Shown: positions 1 through 7,714 of the stretch, in pieces
How the letters are laid out: every line of letters starts with the position of its first letter
Numbering within the stretch: the stretch's first letter is position 1
NCBI RefSeq assembly: GCF_013149275.1
Contig: NZ_JABGNA010000006.1
Span: 1-64,000 of the forward strand
DNA: 64,000 bases
DNA from: Mucilaginibacter sp. SG564
GTDB taxonomy: Bacteria; Bacteroidota; Bacteroidia; Sphingobacteriales; Sphingobacteriaceae
Direction of reading: 5' to 3'
Made by a program: the position numbers and the translations under genes
The notes under the pieces: model-generated
Database searches by the model: none
What the model saw: only the letters and a program-made list of their open reading frames with translations
Told to the model about the DNA's origin: nothing

Positions 1-312
1 ATTTAGTTCTTAACCCCCCCCTGCACCCCCCATTTCAACAATAACAACTAGTACTAAATAGAACTATCTTAAAACCAAAGGTGAGTCGATATGCGCCTTG
101 CCTTTTACATCATAATTTTTCGTCCCCTAAGGGTCTCCTGAAAGGGATCTTGGGGCTGCTTGTTAACTAAGTTTTATTTGCTTTTTTCTTTCTACCCAAG
201 GAATAGCCCTTAGCGGCAATTGAGCGCTCTGCAACAACGCTCCCCATACTCATAATGACTTTTTCCTGACCCAATCCTTTAAACATTTATAACCCTCGCC
301 CGTATTAACATC
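1..312. other. Gap before first gene
   Basis: No gene is recognised here. A weak inverted word (CCCCTAAG near 124-131, CTTGGGG at 149-155) could form a short hairpin and may be the tail of an upstream transcript or a decayed repeat. The rest is AT-rich with C-runs and shows no coding signal on either strand. Confidence 0.5.
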
Positions 313-1293
313 ATGCGTTTAAAAATCATACTGCTATTCACTATACTTACCCTGTCCGCCGCTGTATATGCACAGTCGGATACCCTTTCCATCACGCTCG
401 AAAATGTAAAATATCCCTACCCGGTAAGTTTTATGCCTATCAAGGTAGAAGGGCAGGATATCCGGATGGCCTACATGGATGTGAAACCGGACAATGCTAA
501 TGGCAAAACCGTGGTATTGTTTCACGGTAAAAACTTCGGTGGTTATTACTGGACAAACGTGATCCAGGCCCTTACCGCCAAAGGCTATCGCGTCATAGTG
601 CCCGATCAAATCGGCTTCGGCAAATCGTCAAAAGCTATTATCCATTACAGCTTTCACCAGTTGGCCCGCTTTAATAAAAACCTGCTCGATACTTTGGGTG
701 TGCAGAAAGTAACCATCCTGGGCCACTCCATGGGTGGTATGCTGGCTACCCGCTTTACACTCATGTATCCCGACCGGGTGGAAAAGCTTTTATTGGAAGA
801 TCCCATTGGTCTGGAAGATTACCGAACCTTTGTACCCTACCAAAGCGCCGAAGATGATTATAAAACGGAGTTGAAAACCACGTTTGAATCTGTAAAGAAA
901 TATTACCAGACATCGTACTTTACCAGCTGGAAACCGGGGTATGATTACCTGGTGAAAATAGGCTCGGGCGTAAGCAAAAGCGCCGACTTTCCGCGATATG
1001 CTAAAGTTGCCGCGCTTACTTTTGAAATGATTTACGAGCAGCCGGTTTGCTATGAGTTTGGGTTGATCAAAGTACCCACCGTATTGTTTACCGGTAAAGA
1101 AGACAAAACCATTGTAGGCAAAGGCCTGTTAACCGATGCCGAAAAAGCAAAACACGGGCAATATAAAATACTGGGCCCCGAAACAGCTAAAAAGATTCCC
1201 GGCTGTAAGCTCATTGAATTTGATAACTGCGGCCATATACCACACATTGAAGTGCCCGAAAAGTTTTTAAAGGCGCTGGATGATAATATTTAG
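313..1293 (+). CDS. Secreted alpha/beta hydrolase
   Basis: A 326-residue alpha/beta-hydrolase-fold enzyme, probably exported, since residues 1-20 form a signal peptide ending in a VYAQ-type site. The nucleophile elbow GHSMGG places the serine at residue 139. HG at 71-72 is the likely oxyanion-hole motif. The late GKED and CGHIPHIEVP segments fit the acid and histidine of the triad. This fold covers esterases, haloalkane dehalogenases, epoxide hydrolases and peptidases, and the sequence does not tell which, so the substrate is unknown. It stands alone, with a repeat element downstream. Confidence 0.85.
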   Translation: MRLKIILLFTILTLSAAVYAQSDTLSITLENVKYPYPVSFMPIKVEGQDIRMAYMDVKPDNANGKTVVLFHGKNFGGYYWTNVIQALTAKGYRVIVPDQIGFGKSSKAIIHYSFHQLARFNKNLLDTLGVQKVTILGHSMGGMLATRFTLMYPDRVEKLLLEDPIGLEDYRTFVPYQSAEDDYKTELKTTFESVKKYYQTSYFTSWKPGYDYLVKIGSGVSKSADFPRYAKVAALTFEMIYEQPVCYEFGLIKVPTVLFTGKEDKTIVGKGLLTDAEKAKHGQYKILGPETAKKIPGCKLIEFDNCGHIPHIEVPEKFLKALDDNI

Positions 1294-1350
1294 TAAGTGG
1301 TGATTTATAAGGTCAAAGTATTTAGGTATTTTTGGAGAAGAAAACCCCCT

Positions 1351-1432
1351 TTTGTCATGCTGAACGTAGTGAAGCATCTATTATACAATAGGCAATGAGA
1401 AGAATAGATCCTTCGTTCCTCAGGATGACAAA
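1351..1432. repeat. Interspersed inverted repeat (TCATGCTGA type)
   Basis: The ends TTTGTCAT (1351-1358) and ATGACAAA (1425-1432) are inverted. Inside, TGCTGAACGTAGTGAAGCAT faces GATCCTTCGTTCCTCAGGAT. This is the form of the TGTCATGCTGA...CTTCGTTCCTCAGGATGACA intergenic repeats seen in many bacterial genomes. It sits between the hydrolase and tsaE and would fold into a long imperfect hairpin in RNA or single-stranded DNA. No gene overlaps it. Confidence 0.7.
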
Positions 1433-1454
1433 CATTTTAAAATAGTCAATTAGC

Positions 1455-1871
1455 GTGTTAATAACTGTACAATCACTGGCAGATCTGCCTGCCGTCGCCG
1501 AAGCCATCATAGCCCATGCGGGCAATAACCGGATATTTCTTTTTTATGGTGATATGGGAGCCGGCAAAACCACATTGATCAAAAGCCTGTGCAGTTTTTT
1601 AGGCACTGAAGATACGGTCACCAGCCCAACGTTTGCTATTGTGAACGAATATCAAAGACCGGAAGATAAAATTTACCATTTTGATTTTTACCGGCTTAAA
1701 GATCAAACAGAAGCGCTGGATATGGGTTATGAAGAATACTTTTATGCCGGTGCTTACTGCTTTATTGAATGGCCCGAAAAGATACCCGATCTGCTGCCAG
1801 ATCATTATACCCGCATCAGTATAAAAGCCGTAAATAATGGTTTGCGAGAGGTTAATATGGAAAATGTATGA
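1455..1871 (+). CDS. tsaE: tRNA threonylcarbamoyladenosine biosynthesis ATPase TsaE
   Basis: TsaE is the P-loop ATPase that works with TsaB and TsaD to transfer threonylcarbamoyl to A37 of ANN-decoding tRNAs. The 138-residue length is normal for the family. Walker A GDMGAGKTT lies at residues 32-40, followed by the family block TSPTFAIVNEY and the HFDFYRL motif. The IEWPEK segment near residue 105 is also typical. The reading frame opens with GTG at 1455; no better in-frame ATG lies before the Walker motif, so the GTG start is preferred. It ends just before a palindromic repeat. Confidence 0.93.
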   Translation: MLITVQSLADLPAVAEAIIAHAGNNRIFLFYGDMGAGKTTLIKSLCSFLGTEDTVTSPTFAIVNEYQRPEDKIYHFDFYRLKDQTEALDMGYEEYFYAGAYCFIEWPEKIPDLLPDHYTRISIKAVNNGLREVNMENV

Positions 1872-1905
1872 GCGAATGTGTAGATGTGCAAATAACTAAA
1901 ACGAT

Positions 1906-2048
1906 CGTCATTGCGAGCGATAGCGTGGCAATCCCAAACTATACAGAGCGACTCTGTAAATCGGGGATTATTAATGTGTTATTGTTTTTATCGGGATTAA
2001 TGAGCTCCTTTCAGTCGGTTGTCCACGTCGTTCCTCCTCGCAATGACG
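1906..2048. repeat. Interspersed palindromic repeat (CATTGCGAG type), diverged copy
   Basis: The left arm begins at 1906 (CGTCATTGCGAGCGA) and runs through GTGGCAATCCC. The right arm ends CTCGCAATGACG at 2048. The outer 12 bases are inverted complements, while the inner part has diverged and the loop is long. A clean copy of the same family lies at 11458-11543. The open frame across this stretch is a by-product of the repeat and is not called as a gene. Confidence 0.7.
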
Positions 2049-2089
2049 TTTTTTTTTCGTTTTTTAGAAAACTTCTGCGATATGAAAAA

Positions 2090-2145
2090 TCACTAATTCA
2101 ATAAATCAGTAATTCAATAATTAATCCAAATCAGTAATTCAATAA
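2090..2145. repeat. AT-rich TAATTCAATAATTCAG word repeat
   Basis: The words AATCAGTAATTCAATAATTA and close variants recur head to tail just upstream of the alanine-dehydrogenase-family gene. The same words appear in the opposite orientation at about 5890-5925. They are low-complexity but specific, so the two sites look like copies of one small repeat. Confidence 0.5.
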
Positions 2146-2180
2146 TTATTTTTATCTTCATCAGCCACAATTAAAACATC

Positions 2181-3410
2181 ATGAGTTCAGGGATATACAG
2201 TGGGTTTTCTGACGTTGCCAAACAGGCAATGATGCAGCCTCAGGAGTCGATGCTGGAGGTTAAGAGCAAAAAGAACAAGTTATACATCGGCATTCCAAAA
2301 GAGGTATCTTTCCAGGAAAACCGTATTCCCTTAACCCCGCTTTCGGTTGCTTTATTGGTTAATAACGGGCACGATGTTATTTTAGAAAGCAATGCCGGGC
2401 AGGCAGCCAATTTTTCTGATAAAGATTACAGCGAACAGGGTGCGCGTATTGTTTATGATACCAAATCTGTTTATCATGATGCCGATATCATCATTAAAAT
2501 AGCTCCGCCGGTAATGGCCGAAATTGAGCTCATGAAGCCCGGACAAATACTGATATCGGCCTTGCAGCTGGCTACCCTGAAGGCTGAGTGCCTGCATGCC
2601 ATGATGGCCAAAAAAATCACGGCGCTGAGTTTTGAACATCTGCGCGATGAGGGCAATACCCTGAGCGTGGTACGCGCCATGAGCGAAATTGTAGGCGCCA
2701 CATCTATATTGATAGCGGCCGAGTATTTGAGTAATGTATTTGACGGCAAAGGCCTGATGCTGGGCGGTATTACTGGCGTACCCCCTACCGAAATTGTGAT
2801 ACTGGGTGCTGGCACCGTTGGCGAATATGCTGCCCGTACAGCTATATCTCTGGGTGCCGAGGTGAAAGTTTTTGATCCATCGATATATAAACTGCGCCGC
2901 CTGCAAAATAACATTGGCAGCCGGGTTTTTACCTCGGTAGTGCAGCCTATCGTGCTCGAAAAAGCCATTACCACCTGTGATGTAGCCATTGGCGCCATGC
3001 GGGCCGAAGACGGGCGCAGTCCGTGTATTATTTCTGAAGCTACGGTAAGCCGCATGAAGCGCGACTCGGTGATCATTGATGTGAGTATCGATCAGGGCGG
3101 TTGTTTCGAAACCTCCGAGGTTACCAACCACACCCATCCAGTGTTCCGTAAGCACGATGTTATCCATTATTGTGTACCCAATATAGCCTCGCGAGTGGCC
3201 CGTACCGCCACTTACGCCCTTACCAATATATTCGCGCCTATACTGCTGGATATCGGTGACCAGGGCGGTATTAAAAACGTGATATGGCAAAAATCGGGCG
3301 TGCGTAACGCAGTATATATTTATCATGGGCACCTCACCAATAAACATATTGGCGAGCGTTTTACTATCCCTTGTAAAGATCTGGATCTGCTTATCGTATC
3401 GCACCGGTAA
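2181..3410 (+). CDS. ald: Alanine dehydrogenase family protein
   Basis: A 409-residue protein of the alanine dehydrogenase/transhydrogenase-alpha family, whose well-known members interconvert L-alanine and pyruvate with NAD. An extension of about 34 residues precedes the catalytic domain, which starts at IGIPKEV. VSFQENRIPLTP and IIIKIAPP carry the expected substrate-contact arginine and lysine. The Rossmann motif GAGTVGEYAA and the VFDPSIYKLRRLQ stretch mark the NAD domain, and VSIDQGGCFE is the conserved late block. Oddly, where characterised enzymes have a catalytic His (YLHLA), this protein reads ALQLA, so activity is not assured. Bacteroidota homologues I recall look alike here. Confidence 0.8.
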   Translation: MSSGIYSGFSDVAKQAMMQPQESMLEVKSKKNKLYIGIPKEVSFQENRIPLTPLSVALLVNNGHDVILESNAGQAANFSDKDYSEQGARIVYDTKSVYHDADIIIKIAPPVMAEIELMKPGQILISALQLATLKAECLHAMMAKKITALSFEHLRDEGNTLSVVRAMSEIVGATSILIAAEYLSNVFDGKGLMLGGITGVPPTEIVILGAGTVGEYAARTAISLGAEVKVFDPSIYKLRRLQNNIGSRVFTSVVQPIVLEKAITTCDVAIGAMRAEDGRSPCIISEATVSRMKRDSVIIDVSIDQGGCFETSEVTNHTHPVFRKHDVIHYCVPNIASRVARTATYALTNIFAPILLDIGDQGGIKNVIWQKSGVRNAVYIYHGHLTNKHIGERFTIPCKDLDLLIVSHR

Positions 3411-3420
3411 ACCCTATCCT

Positions 3421-4101
3421 ATGCATCGTTTTATCATAGTACTGATTTTTGTTTTAACTGGTATAAATGCCAGCGCGCAGCATTATAAGTACATTGATAG
3501 CACCAAAATAAGCGGCCCTGCGTGGTACAAAAAACAAGTAAAAACCAATCCCGATAAACAGCTGGTCGAGATCAGGCGGTACATCCCGCAGATAGCGCTG
3601 GACATTCGTTACGCTACCACCAATAATTTTATGCACAGGCGTATGTATCAGCAGGCAAAAGCCTATGCTCGCCTGCCTGTGGTAAAAGCATTACAACTGG
3701 TAGAAACCGATCTGCAAACCCGTGGCCTCGGTCTTAAAATTTATGATGCTTATCGCCCCTATTCGGTTACGGTTAAATTTTATGAAATGACCCCGGACAC
3801 CAATTTTGTGGCCAACCCGCGCAGGGGATCCAAACATAACAGGGGTTGTGCTGTGGATTTGAGTTTGATTGACCTGAAAACAGGAAAGGAGCTGGATATG
3901 CCTACCCCGTTTGACAGCTTTAGCAAAAAGGCCGCGGCCAATTATCCCACCCTCAGCAAAAAACAGCTGGAGAATCGCGAATTATTAAAAACAATAATGC
4001 AGGCCCATGGCTTTACCGTATTGAAAACGGAGTGGTGGCATTATGATTTTAACGGCTGGGCCGGTTATGAATTGTTGGATGTTCCGTTTTCGGGACTATA
4101 G
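3421..4101 (+). CDS. D-alanyl-D-alanine dipeptidase, VanX/DdpX family
   Basis: A zinc dipeptidase of the VanX/M15D family that splits D-Ala-D-Ala or related dipeptides. The zinc ligands are visible as SKHNRGCAVD (SxHxxGxAxD) and EWWHYDF (ExxWH), and YDAYRPYSV is the conserved upstream block. ATG at 3421 gives 226 residues and a signal peptide (MHRFIIVLIFVLTGINASAQ), so it acts outside the cytoplasm. The frame is open further upstream, but that stretch overlaps the preceding gene. Only 10 bases separate it from the alanine-dehydrogenase-family gene, so the two may be cotranscribed and both touch alanine metabolism. A role in vancomycin resistance is not implied. Confidence 0.88.
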   Translation: MHRFIIVLIFVLTGINASAQHYKYIDSTKISGPAWYKKQVKTNPDKQLVEIRRYIPQIALDIRYATTNNFMHRRMYQQAKAYARLPVVKALQLVETDLQTRGLGLKIYDAYRPYSVTVKFYEMTPDTNFVANPRRGSKHNRGCAVDLSLIDLKTGKELDMPTPFDSFSKKAAANYPTLSKKQLENRELLKTIMQAHGFTVLKTEWWHYDFNGWAGYELLDVPFSGL

Positions 4102-4265
4102 GATTTTTGGGGTAAGGATTTATGAAGCAAGAACTTTTGGATTTTTGGAACAAAGAGCCGGAATAGGAAAAGATTTTCCCTGTCCTTATTCCTTGCTCTC
4201 CAAATCCTTGTTCCAAAGTCCCCAAATCTAAAAGTCTCCAAATCTCAAAGTCCCAAAGAAGGCAT
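4102..4265. repeat. Probable interspersed inverted repeat (CCAAATC/TTGGAAC type)
   Basis: The left half carries TTTGGATTTTTGGAACAAAG and the right half carries its approximate inverse (CCAAATCCTTGTTCCAAAGT), followed by short CCAAATCT words. The arms are imperfect and surround GGAATAGGA/TCCTTATTCC. It resembles a repeat but only one copy is present in the window, so the call is tentative. Confidence 0.4.
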
Positions 4266-4311
4266 TAAAATTGCTACGCTTTGGTTCGATGCATCAATTA
4301 AATAGGCGCAA

Positions 4312-5295
4312 ATGAAACTTTTTGGTAAAGAACGTTTAAAACGATTGTGGAAAATACTGGTAGCTACTTTTAGTGGCTTCATCAACGATAATGGCTTAAA
4401 ACTAAGCGCGTCATTGGCTTATTACACCATTTTTTCCATCGCGCCCCTGCTCTTTTTGCTTATCGCAGTAGTTGGTTTAATTCCTATTGCCAAAACAGAT
4501 ACACTATATCAGCAAATAGGTACCTATGTTGGTGCCGATGCAGCCAACCAGATTCACAGTACGGTAGCCAGCCTTAAATTAAACGGGAAGAGTGGCTTTG
4601 GTTTTGCTATAGGTATTGTTACCTTATTGGTAGGTGCAAGCAGCATATTTGTAGAGATACAAGACTCGCTAAACATCATCTGGAGAGTAAAGGCAAAGCC
4701 CAAAAGCGGCTGGATCAAACTGCTCCGGAACCGTTTTGTGTCATTTTCATTGATCATTAGTTTAGGTTTTTTGCTGCTGGCATCGTTGCTGGTTAATTTT
4801 ATTATAGACGCTGTAGGATCCAAAATAGAGGAGCTTTTGCCTGCCTTAAAGTTTACTAAATTATTGGTACAAGGTATTAACCTGGGCGTAACGTTAATGG
4901 TGATCTCCATTTTGTTTGGCATCATATTTAAGTTTTTGCCCGATGTGAAGATCAAATGGAAGGATGTGCGTAGCGGCGCGTTTTTTACAGCCTTGCTGTT
5001 TATGCTGGGGCAGTATCTCATCGGTTTGTATATTCAATATACGGCGCAGGGATCGGTATATGGCGCTGCGGGCTCGCTCATCGTTATCCTGGTGTGGATC
5101 TATTATACATCGGCCATACTATACATCGGCGCGGAGTTTACCCAGGTTTATGCCGAAGCCAGCGGCAGCCATATTGAGCCAGCGGAGTACGCCGTACATG
5201 TACAGCAAACCGAGGTAGAGCGGCACGTAAAAGAACTACCCGCCCAAAACCCGGAGCTGCTGAAGAAAAGTAAAGAGCTGGAAAACAAGGGGTAA
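4312..5295 (+). CDS. YihY/BrkB-family inner-membrane protein
   Basis: A 327-residue protein of the YihY/virulence factor BrkB family. The family signatures are the early LSASLAYYTIFSIAPLLFLL, the central QDSLNIIWRVKAKP and the late VYGAAGSLIVILVWIYYTSAILYIGAEFTQ segment. About six membrane segments are visible, and the C-terminal 50 residues are charged and cytoplasmic. The molecular function of the family is not settled. Naming it RNase BN would repeat an old misannotation. It stands alone between a repeat and a small minus-strand frame. Confidence 0.88.
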   Translation: MKLFGKERLKRLWKILVATFSGFINDNGLKLSASLAYYTIFSIAPLLFLLIAVVGLIPIAKTDTLYQQIGTYVGADAANQIHSTVASLKLNGKSGFGFAIGIVTLLVGASSIFVEIQDSLNIIWRVKAKPKSGWIKLLRNRFVSFSLIISLGFLLLASLLVNFIIDAVGSKIEELLPALKFTKLLVQGINLGVTLMVISILFGIIFKFLPDVKIKWKDVRSGAFFTALLFMLGQYLIGLYIQYTAQGSVYGAAGSLIVILVWIYYTSAILYIGAEFTQVYAEASGSHIEPAEYAVHVQQTEVERHVKELPAQNPELLKKSKELENKG

Positions 5296-5332
5296 AAAGG
5301 ATGGCAATGGCCTGTTGACTCAATGATATTTT

Positions 5333-5533
5333 TCATGGCCTTTTACTTATGTAACATATGGCAAATATGACCATGGCGAACACTGCTCCTATAGCAATGA
5401 TCAAAGTTGTTTTTTCTGTCATTGTTTTATGGTTTTGACGTGATTGGTTAATATTCCTGAAGGCGATAAACAAGCCGATCAGCGCAGTTGTCAGTCCTAT
5501 TATTGCTGTAGATAAATCTATAATTGTCTTCAT
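5333..5533 (-). CDS. Small two-helix membrane protein (hypothetical)
   Basis: A 66-residue frame with two clear hydrophobic stretches (residues 6-25 and 43-62) separated by a polar RNINQSRQNHKT linker. The pattern is that of a genuine small membrane protein and not of a shadow frame, and no gene lies opposite. No Shine-Dalgarno sequence is seen, which is usual here. The function is unknown. An internal ATG would give only the second helix. Confidence 0.4.
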   Translation of the reverse strand: MKTIIDLSTAIIGLTTALIGLFIAFRNINQSRQNHKTMTEKTTLIIAIGAVFAMVIFAICYISKRP

Positions 5534-5859
5534 ACCGATATATTATGTTTTGGCGGGTTTTATCAAAAGTCAAATAATTCCAATGTCGTTTATAGCCGGA
5601 TGATAGCTGGTTGAAAGCTTTGCTCGCAGCATAAAAACATTGTGGGTTACATCTATAAGATAAATTATTATGTTTTCGTCTTAAAATGATGAGTCCAAAA
5701 GGGCTAAAAACGATCGTTTTATGACTTAAATGGCCTGTTAATTGGTAGTATGTTGAAGTTTTTATTTCTGATATACAGCTTTTTAGATTTTTTTAAAAAA
5801 AAAATCAGGATTATTTGAAAACGAGGGAATATTTATAAGAAATGCATAACCCAGCCGTG

Positions 5860-6205
5860 TCTTCTTCCCCGTCAGCAGATAGGCCTTTTTAATTATTGAA
5901 TTACTGAGTTATTGAATTATTGATTAAAACAACCTTTTCCTTCCCCGTCAGCAGATAAGCTTCGGGCGAAAGCGGGCAGAACAATGGTGGACTGTGCGGT
6001 TGCTGGGGCATAGCTAGTTTTTGCTGAAGCGCAGGGAAACGAGCGAATGAAATAGGGCAAAATAATTGCAGCCCGTGGTTCTGCCTTGTTTGCCGGGCAA
6101 AAGCCCTGAGCGCAAAGAAGCCTATCTGCTGAAAGCCCTTTGGTTACTTTGTGGCTACAAAGTAAAGGCCCTCCCGCGGCCAAGAGCGGGTATACGCCAG
6201 TCAAT
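5860..6205. repeat. Intergenic repeat block in a 760-base gap
   Basis: Between the small frame and the next gene no convincing CDS is seen. CCCCGTCAGCAGATA occurs twice (near 5869 and 5945), and its inverse CTATCTGCTGA occurs near 6122, followed by TTTGGTTACTTTGTGGCTAC. Also present are AATTATTGAATTACTG words matching the 2090-2145 repeat. The block resembles a composite interspersed element bounded by CAGCAGATAGG ends. Open frames through it read as repeat translation. The part from 5534 to 5860 is AT-rich and featureless. Confidence 0.5.
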
Positions 6206-6291
6206 CATATGCTATCACCCTACCCAAACCCCTTCACACGATATTCACATTTTATTCGTAAATTCGTATATTAATTTATTTTAATAAAAAA

Positions 6292-7023
6292 ATGGAAACT
6301 AAAGATCCTGAATACGTTTATAAAAACGTAATACAATTAAACGAAACGGATGCATCACGTAAATTCATAGCCAATGTGTTTTTATGGATGTTTGTGGCAT
6401 TGGGCCTTTCGGCAGTCTGTGCATTCTTATTTTCTCAGAATCAGGCCCTGCTTAATATGCTTATCGATCCTGTCACTGGTCGTAATACAGGTTTAGGTAC
6501 TATTACGATGTTTGCACCGCTTGCATTCGTGTTAATCATCTCTTTTGGCTTTAACCGGTTATCCTACGGGGTTTTAGCGTTCTTGTTTATTGCTTTTTCG
6601 GCAATAATGGGTATTAGCTTAAGCTATATACTGTTGGTTTTTACGGCAGGCTCGGTTTTAGGTGTGTTTATCACTACATCGGTAGTATTTGGTGTAATGG
6701 CCATCGCCGGTTATACAACAAATACCGATTTGACCAAATATGGCCCAATCCTGATGATGGGACTGATTGGTATTATCGTAGCATCTTTATTGAATATGTT
6801 TATGCACAGCAGTGGCTTAGATTATATCATTAGCTACGTAGGTGTAGCTGTATTTGTAGGTTTAACCGCTTATGACGTACAGAAACTAAAACGTATTGGC
6901 GCAGGTTTGGAATACGGTGATGCATCGGCTTCAAAAATGGCATTGATGGGTGGCTTAACTTTATATCTGGATTTCATCAATCTTTTCCTGATGATCCTGC
7001 GCTTATTCGGCAGAAGAAGATAA
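6292..7023 (+). CDS. Bax inhibitor-1/YccA family membrane protein
   Basis: A 243-residue integral membrane protein with seven hydrophobic segments and the family marks GYTTNTDLTKYG, YDVQKLKRIG and the final LTLYLDFINLFLMILRLFG. Bacterial members include pH-dependent calcium leak channels and the FtsH partner YccA. Which role applies is not visible. It is monocistronic: an AT-rich promoter region with TTTATTCGTAAATTCG precedes it and a strong terminator follows. Confidence 0.9.
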   Translation: METKDPEYVYKNVIQLNETDASRKFIANVFLWMFVALGLSAVCAFLFSQNQALLNMLIDPVTGRNTGLGTITMFAPLAFVLIISFGFNRLSYGVLAFLFIAFSAIMGISLSYILLVFTAGSVLGVFITTSVVFGVMAIAGYTTNTDLTKYGPILMMGLIGIIVASLLNMFMHSSGLDYIISYVGVAVFVGLTAYDVQKLKRIGAGLEYGDASASKMALMGGLTLYLDFINLFLMILRLFGRRR

Positions 7024-7047
7024 TAGCCAGAAAACATATTTTTATAC

Positions 7048-7083
7048 AACAGCCCGGTTCTTTGCAAAAAGAACCGGGCTGTT
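7048..7083 (+). terminator. Intrinsic terminator after BI-1-like gene
   Basis: A perfect 16-bp stem (7048-7063 with 7068-7083) closes on the loop GCAA, with G+C-rich AGCCCGG in its centre. It lies 24 bases after the stop codon. The T-run downstream is short, but the stem is strong. Confidence 0.85.
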
Positions 7084-7186
7084 TAGTTAAAGTCCAGATA
7101 AGCACAAAACCGACCGTTCGGTATTTCGCTCTTTTATGGTCAATCATTTAATACTTTTTAAACTTTCCAAAACGGGCAAAAATTTT

Positions 7187-7225
7187 GTTAAAAAGTGTTA
7201 AAACAGCGTTAAAACTTTGTTAAAG
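7187..7225 (+). other. Helically phased GTTAAAA repeats
   Basis: GTTA begins at 7187, 7197, 7208 and 7219, each followed by an A-run, giving spacings of 10, 11 and 11 bp. It sits in the otherwise empty stretch 7084-7407 between a terminator and the metH promoter. A-tracts in phase with the helix bend DNA, or the repeats may bind a protein. No ORF is supported in this gap. Confidence 0.5.
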
Positions 7226-7407
7226 TGATCAAAAAACAAGCGTTTTTACTTCGTTTTTGATTAAAAAATGTTAAAATTTAAGGTTTAAAAAGTTTTCCCG
7301 GACACGTAATGGCGGGATTTTAGTAGCATAACTCCTCTATACCTCATGCTAAATATTCATGCAATTGTAAACACGTATAAAGTACACCATTGGAGGAGGT
7401 AAAACTA

Positions 7408-7438
7408 TTGCATATTAAAGCTTTATTGTGCACCTTTG
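7408..7438 (+). promoter_or_regulatory. Promoter for SAM riboswitch-metH
   Basis: TTG at 7408-7410 and CACCTTTG at 7431-7438 are 20 bp apart, matching the Bacteroidota -33 (TTG) and -7 (TAnnTTTG) pattern. The expected transcription start falls a few bases downstream, where the riboswitch P1 helix begins (7443). That coincidence supports both calls. Confidence 0.6.
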
Positions 7439-7442
7439 CATT

Positions 7443-7551
7443 GCTTATAGAGAAAGGCGGAGGGATTAGACCCTGCGATGTCTTAGCAACCTGTACCATA
7501 CAAGGTGCTACATTCTACTCAACAATACACAACATGTTGGGAAAGATAAGC
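7443..7551 (+). promoter_or_regulatory. SAM-I (S-box) riboswitch
   Basis: The aptamer has the S-box core in order: P1 strand GCTTAT (7443-7448), AGGCGGAGGGA, a GCAACC segment, AAGGTGCTA, and the closing P1 strand ATAAGC (7546-7551). It lies in front of methionine synthase, the usual target, where S-adenosylmethionine binding lowers expression. A second GATAAGC at 7581-7587 repeats the 3' strand of P1, and a hairpin at 7551-7579 followed by a T6 run (7592-7597) may form the expression platform. The open frame drawn over this RNA is not a gene. Confidence 0.87.
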
Positions 7552-7597
7552 GAAAGTCAGTCATATACCCGACTTTTCGAGATAAGCTGTATTTTTT

Positions 7598-7711
7598 AGT
7601 ATCAAGTAGCTAGTATCAGGTAGCAAGACAGTTTCTGCCTTTATTCCTGCTATACTACCATCAGGCGCCGGGTTTTCGGTCCTTGATACTTGATACTAGC
7701 TATTTGATACC
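7598..7711. repeat. TATCAAGTAGCTAG inverted-repeat element, copy 1
   Basis: The left arm AGTATCAAGTAGCTAGTATC (from 7598) and the right arm CTTGATACTTGATACTAGCT (from 7682), which continues through ATTTGATACC, are inverted over about 30 bases with a 60-base middle. Copy 2 lies at 15560-15658. The right arm ends 3 bases before the metH start codon, so the element forms most of the leader between riboswitch and gene. Confidence 0.75.
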
Positions 7712-7714
7712 AAC

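Noticed and set aside
1868..2104. Open frame overlapping the tsaE stop
   Set aside because: It reads through a CATTGCGAG palindromic repeat; the frame changes with the repeat and no protein family matches.
2382..3404. Long minus-strand open frame (340 codons) across the alanine-dehydrogenase-family gene
   Set aside because: It is a shadow of the plus-strand gene, with biased, protein-unlike composition and no recognised domain.
3421..4101. Vancomycin-resistance vanX
   Set aside because: The catalytic motifs are those of the family, but there is no vanH/vanA/vanRS context and the protein is exported, so it is called a dipeptidase only.
7390..7599. Open frame of 69 codons upstream of metH
   Set aside because: It lies across the promoter and the SAM riboswitch, and the conserved RNA core explains the sequence.
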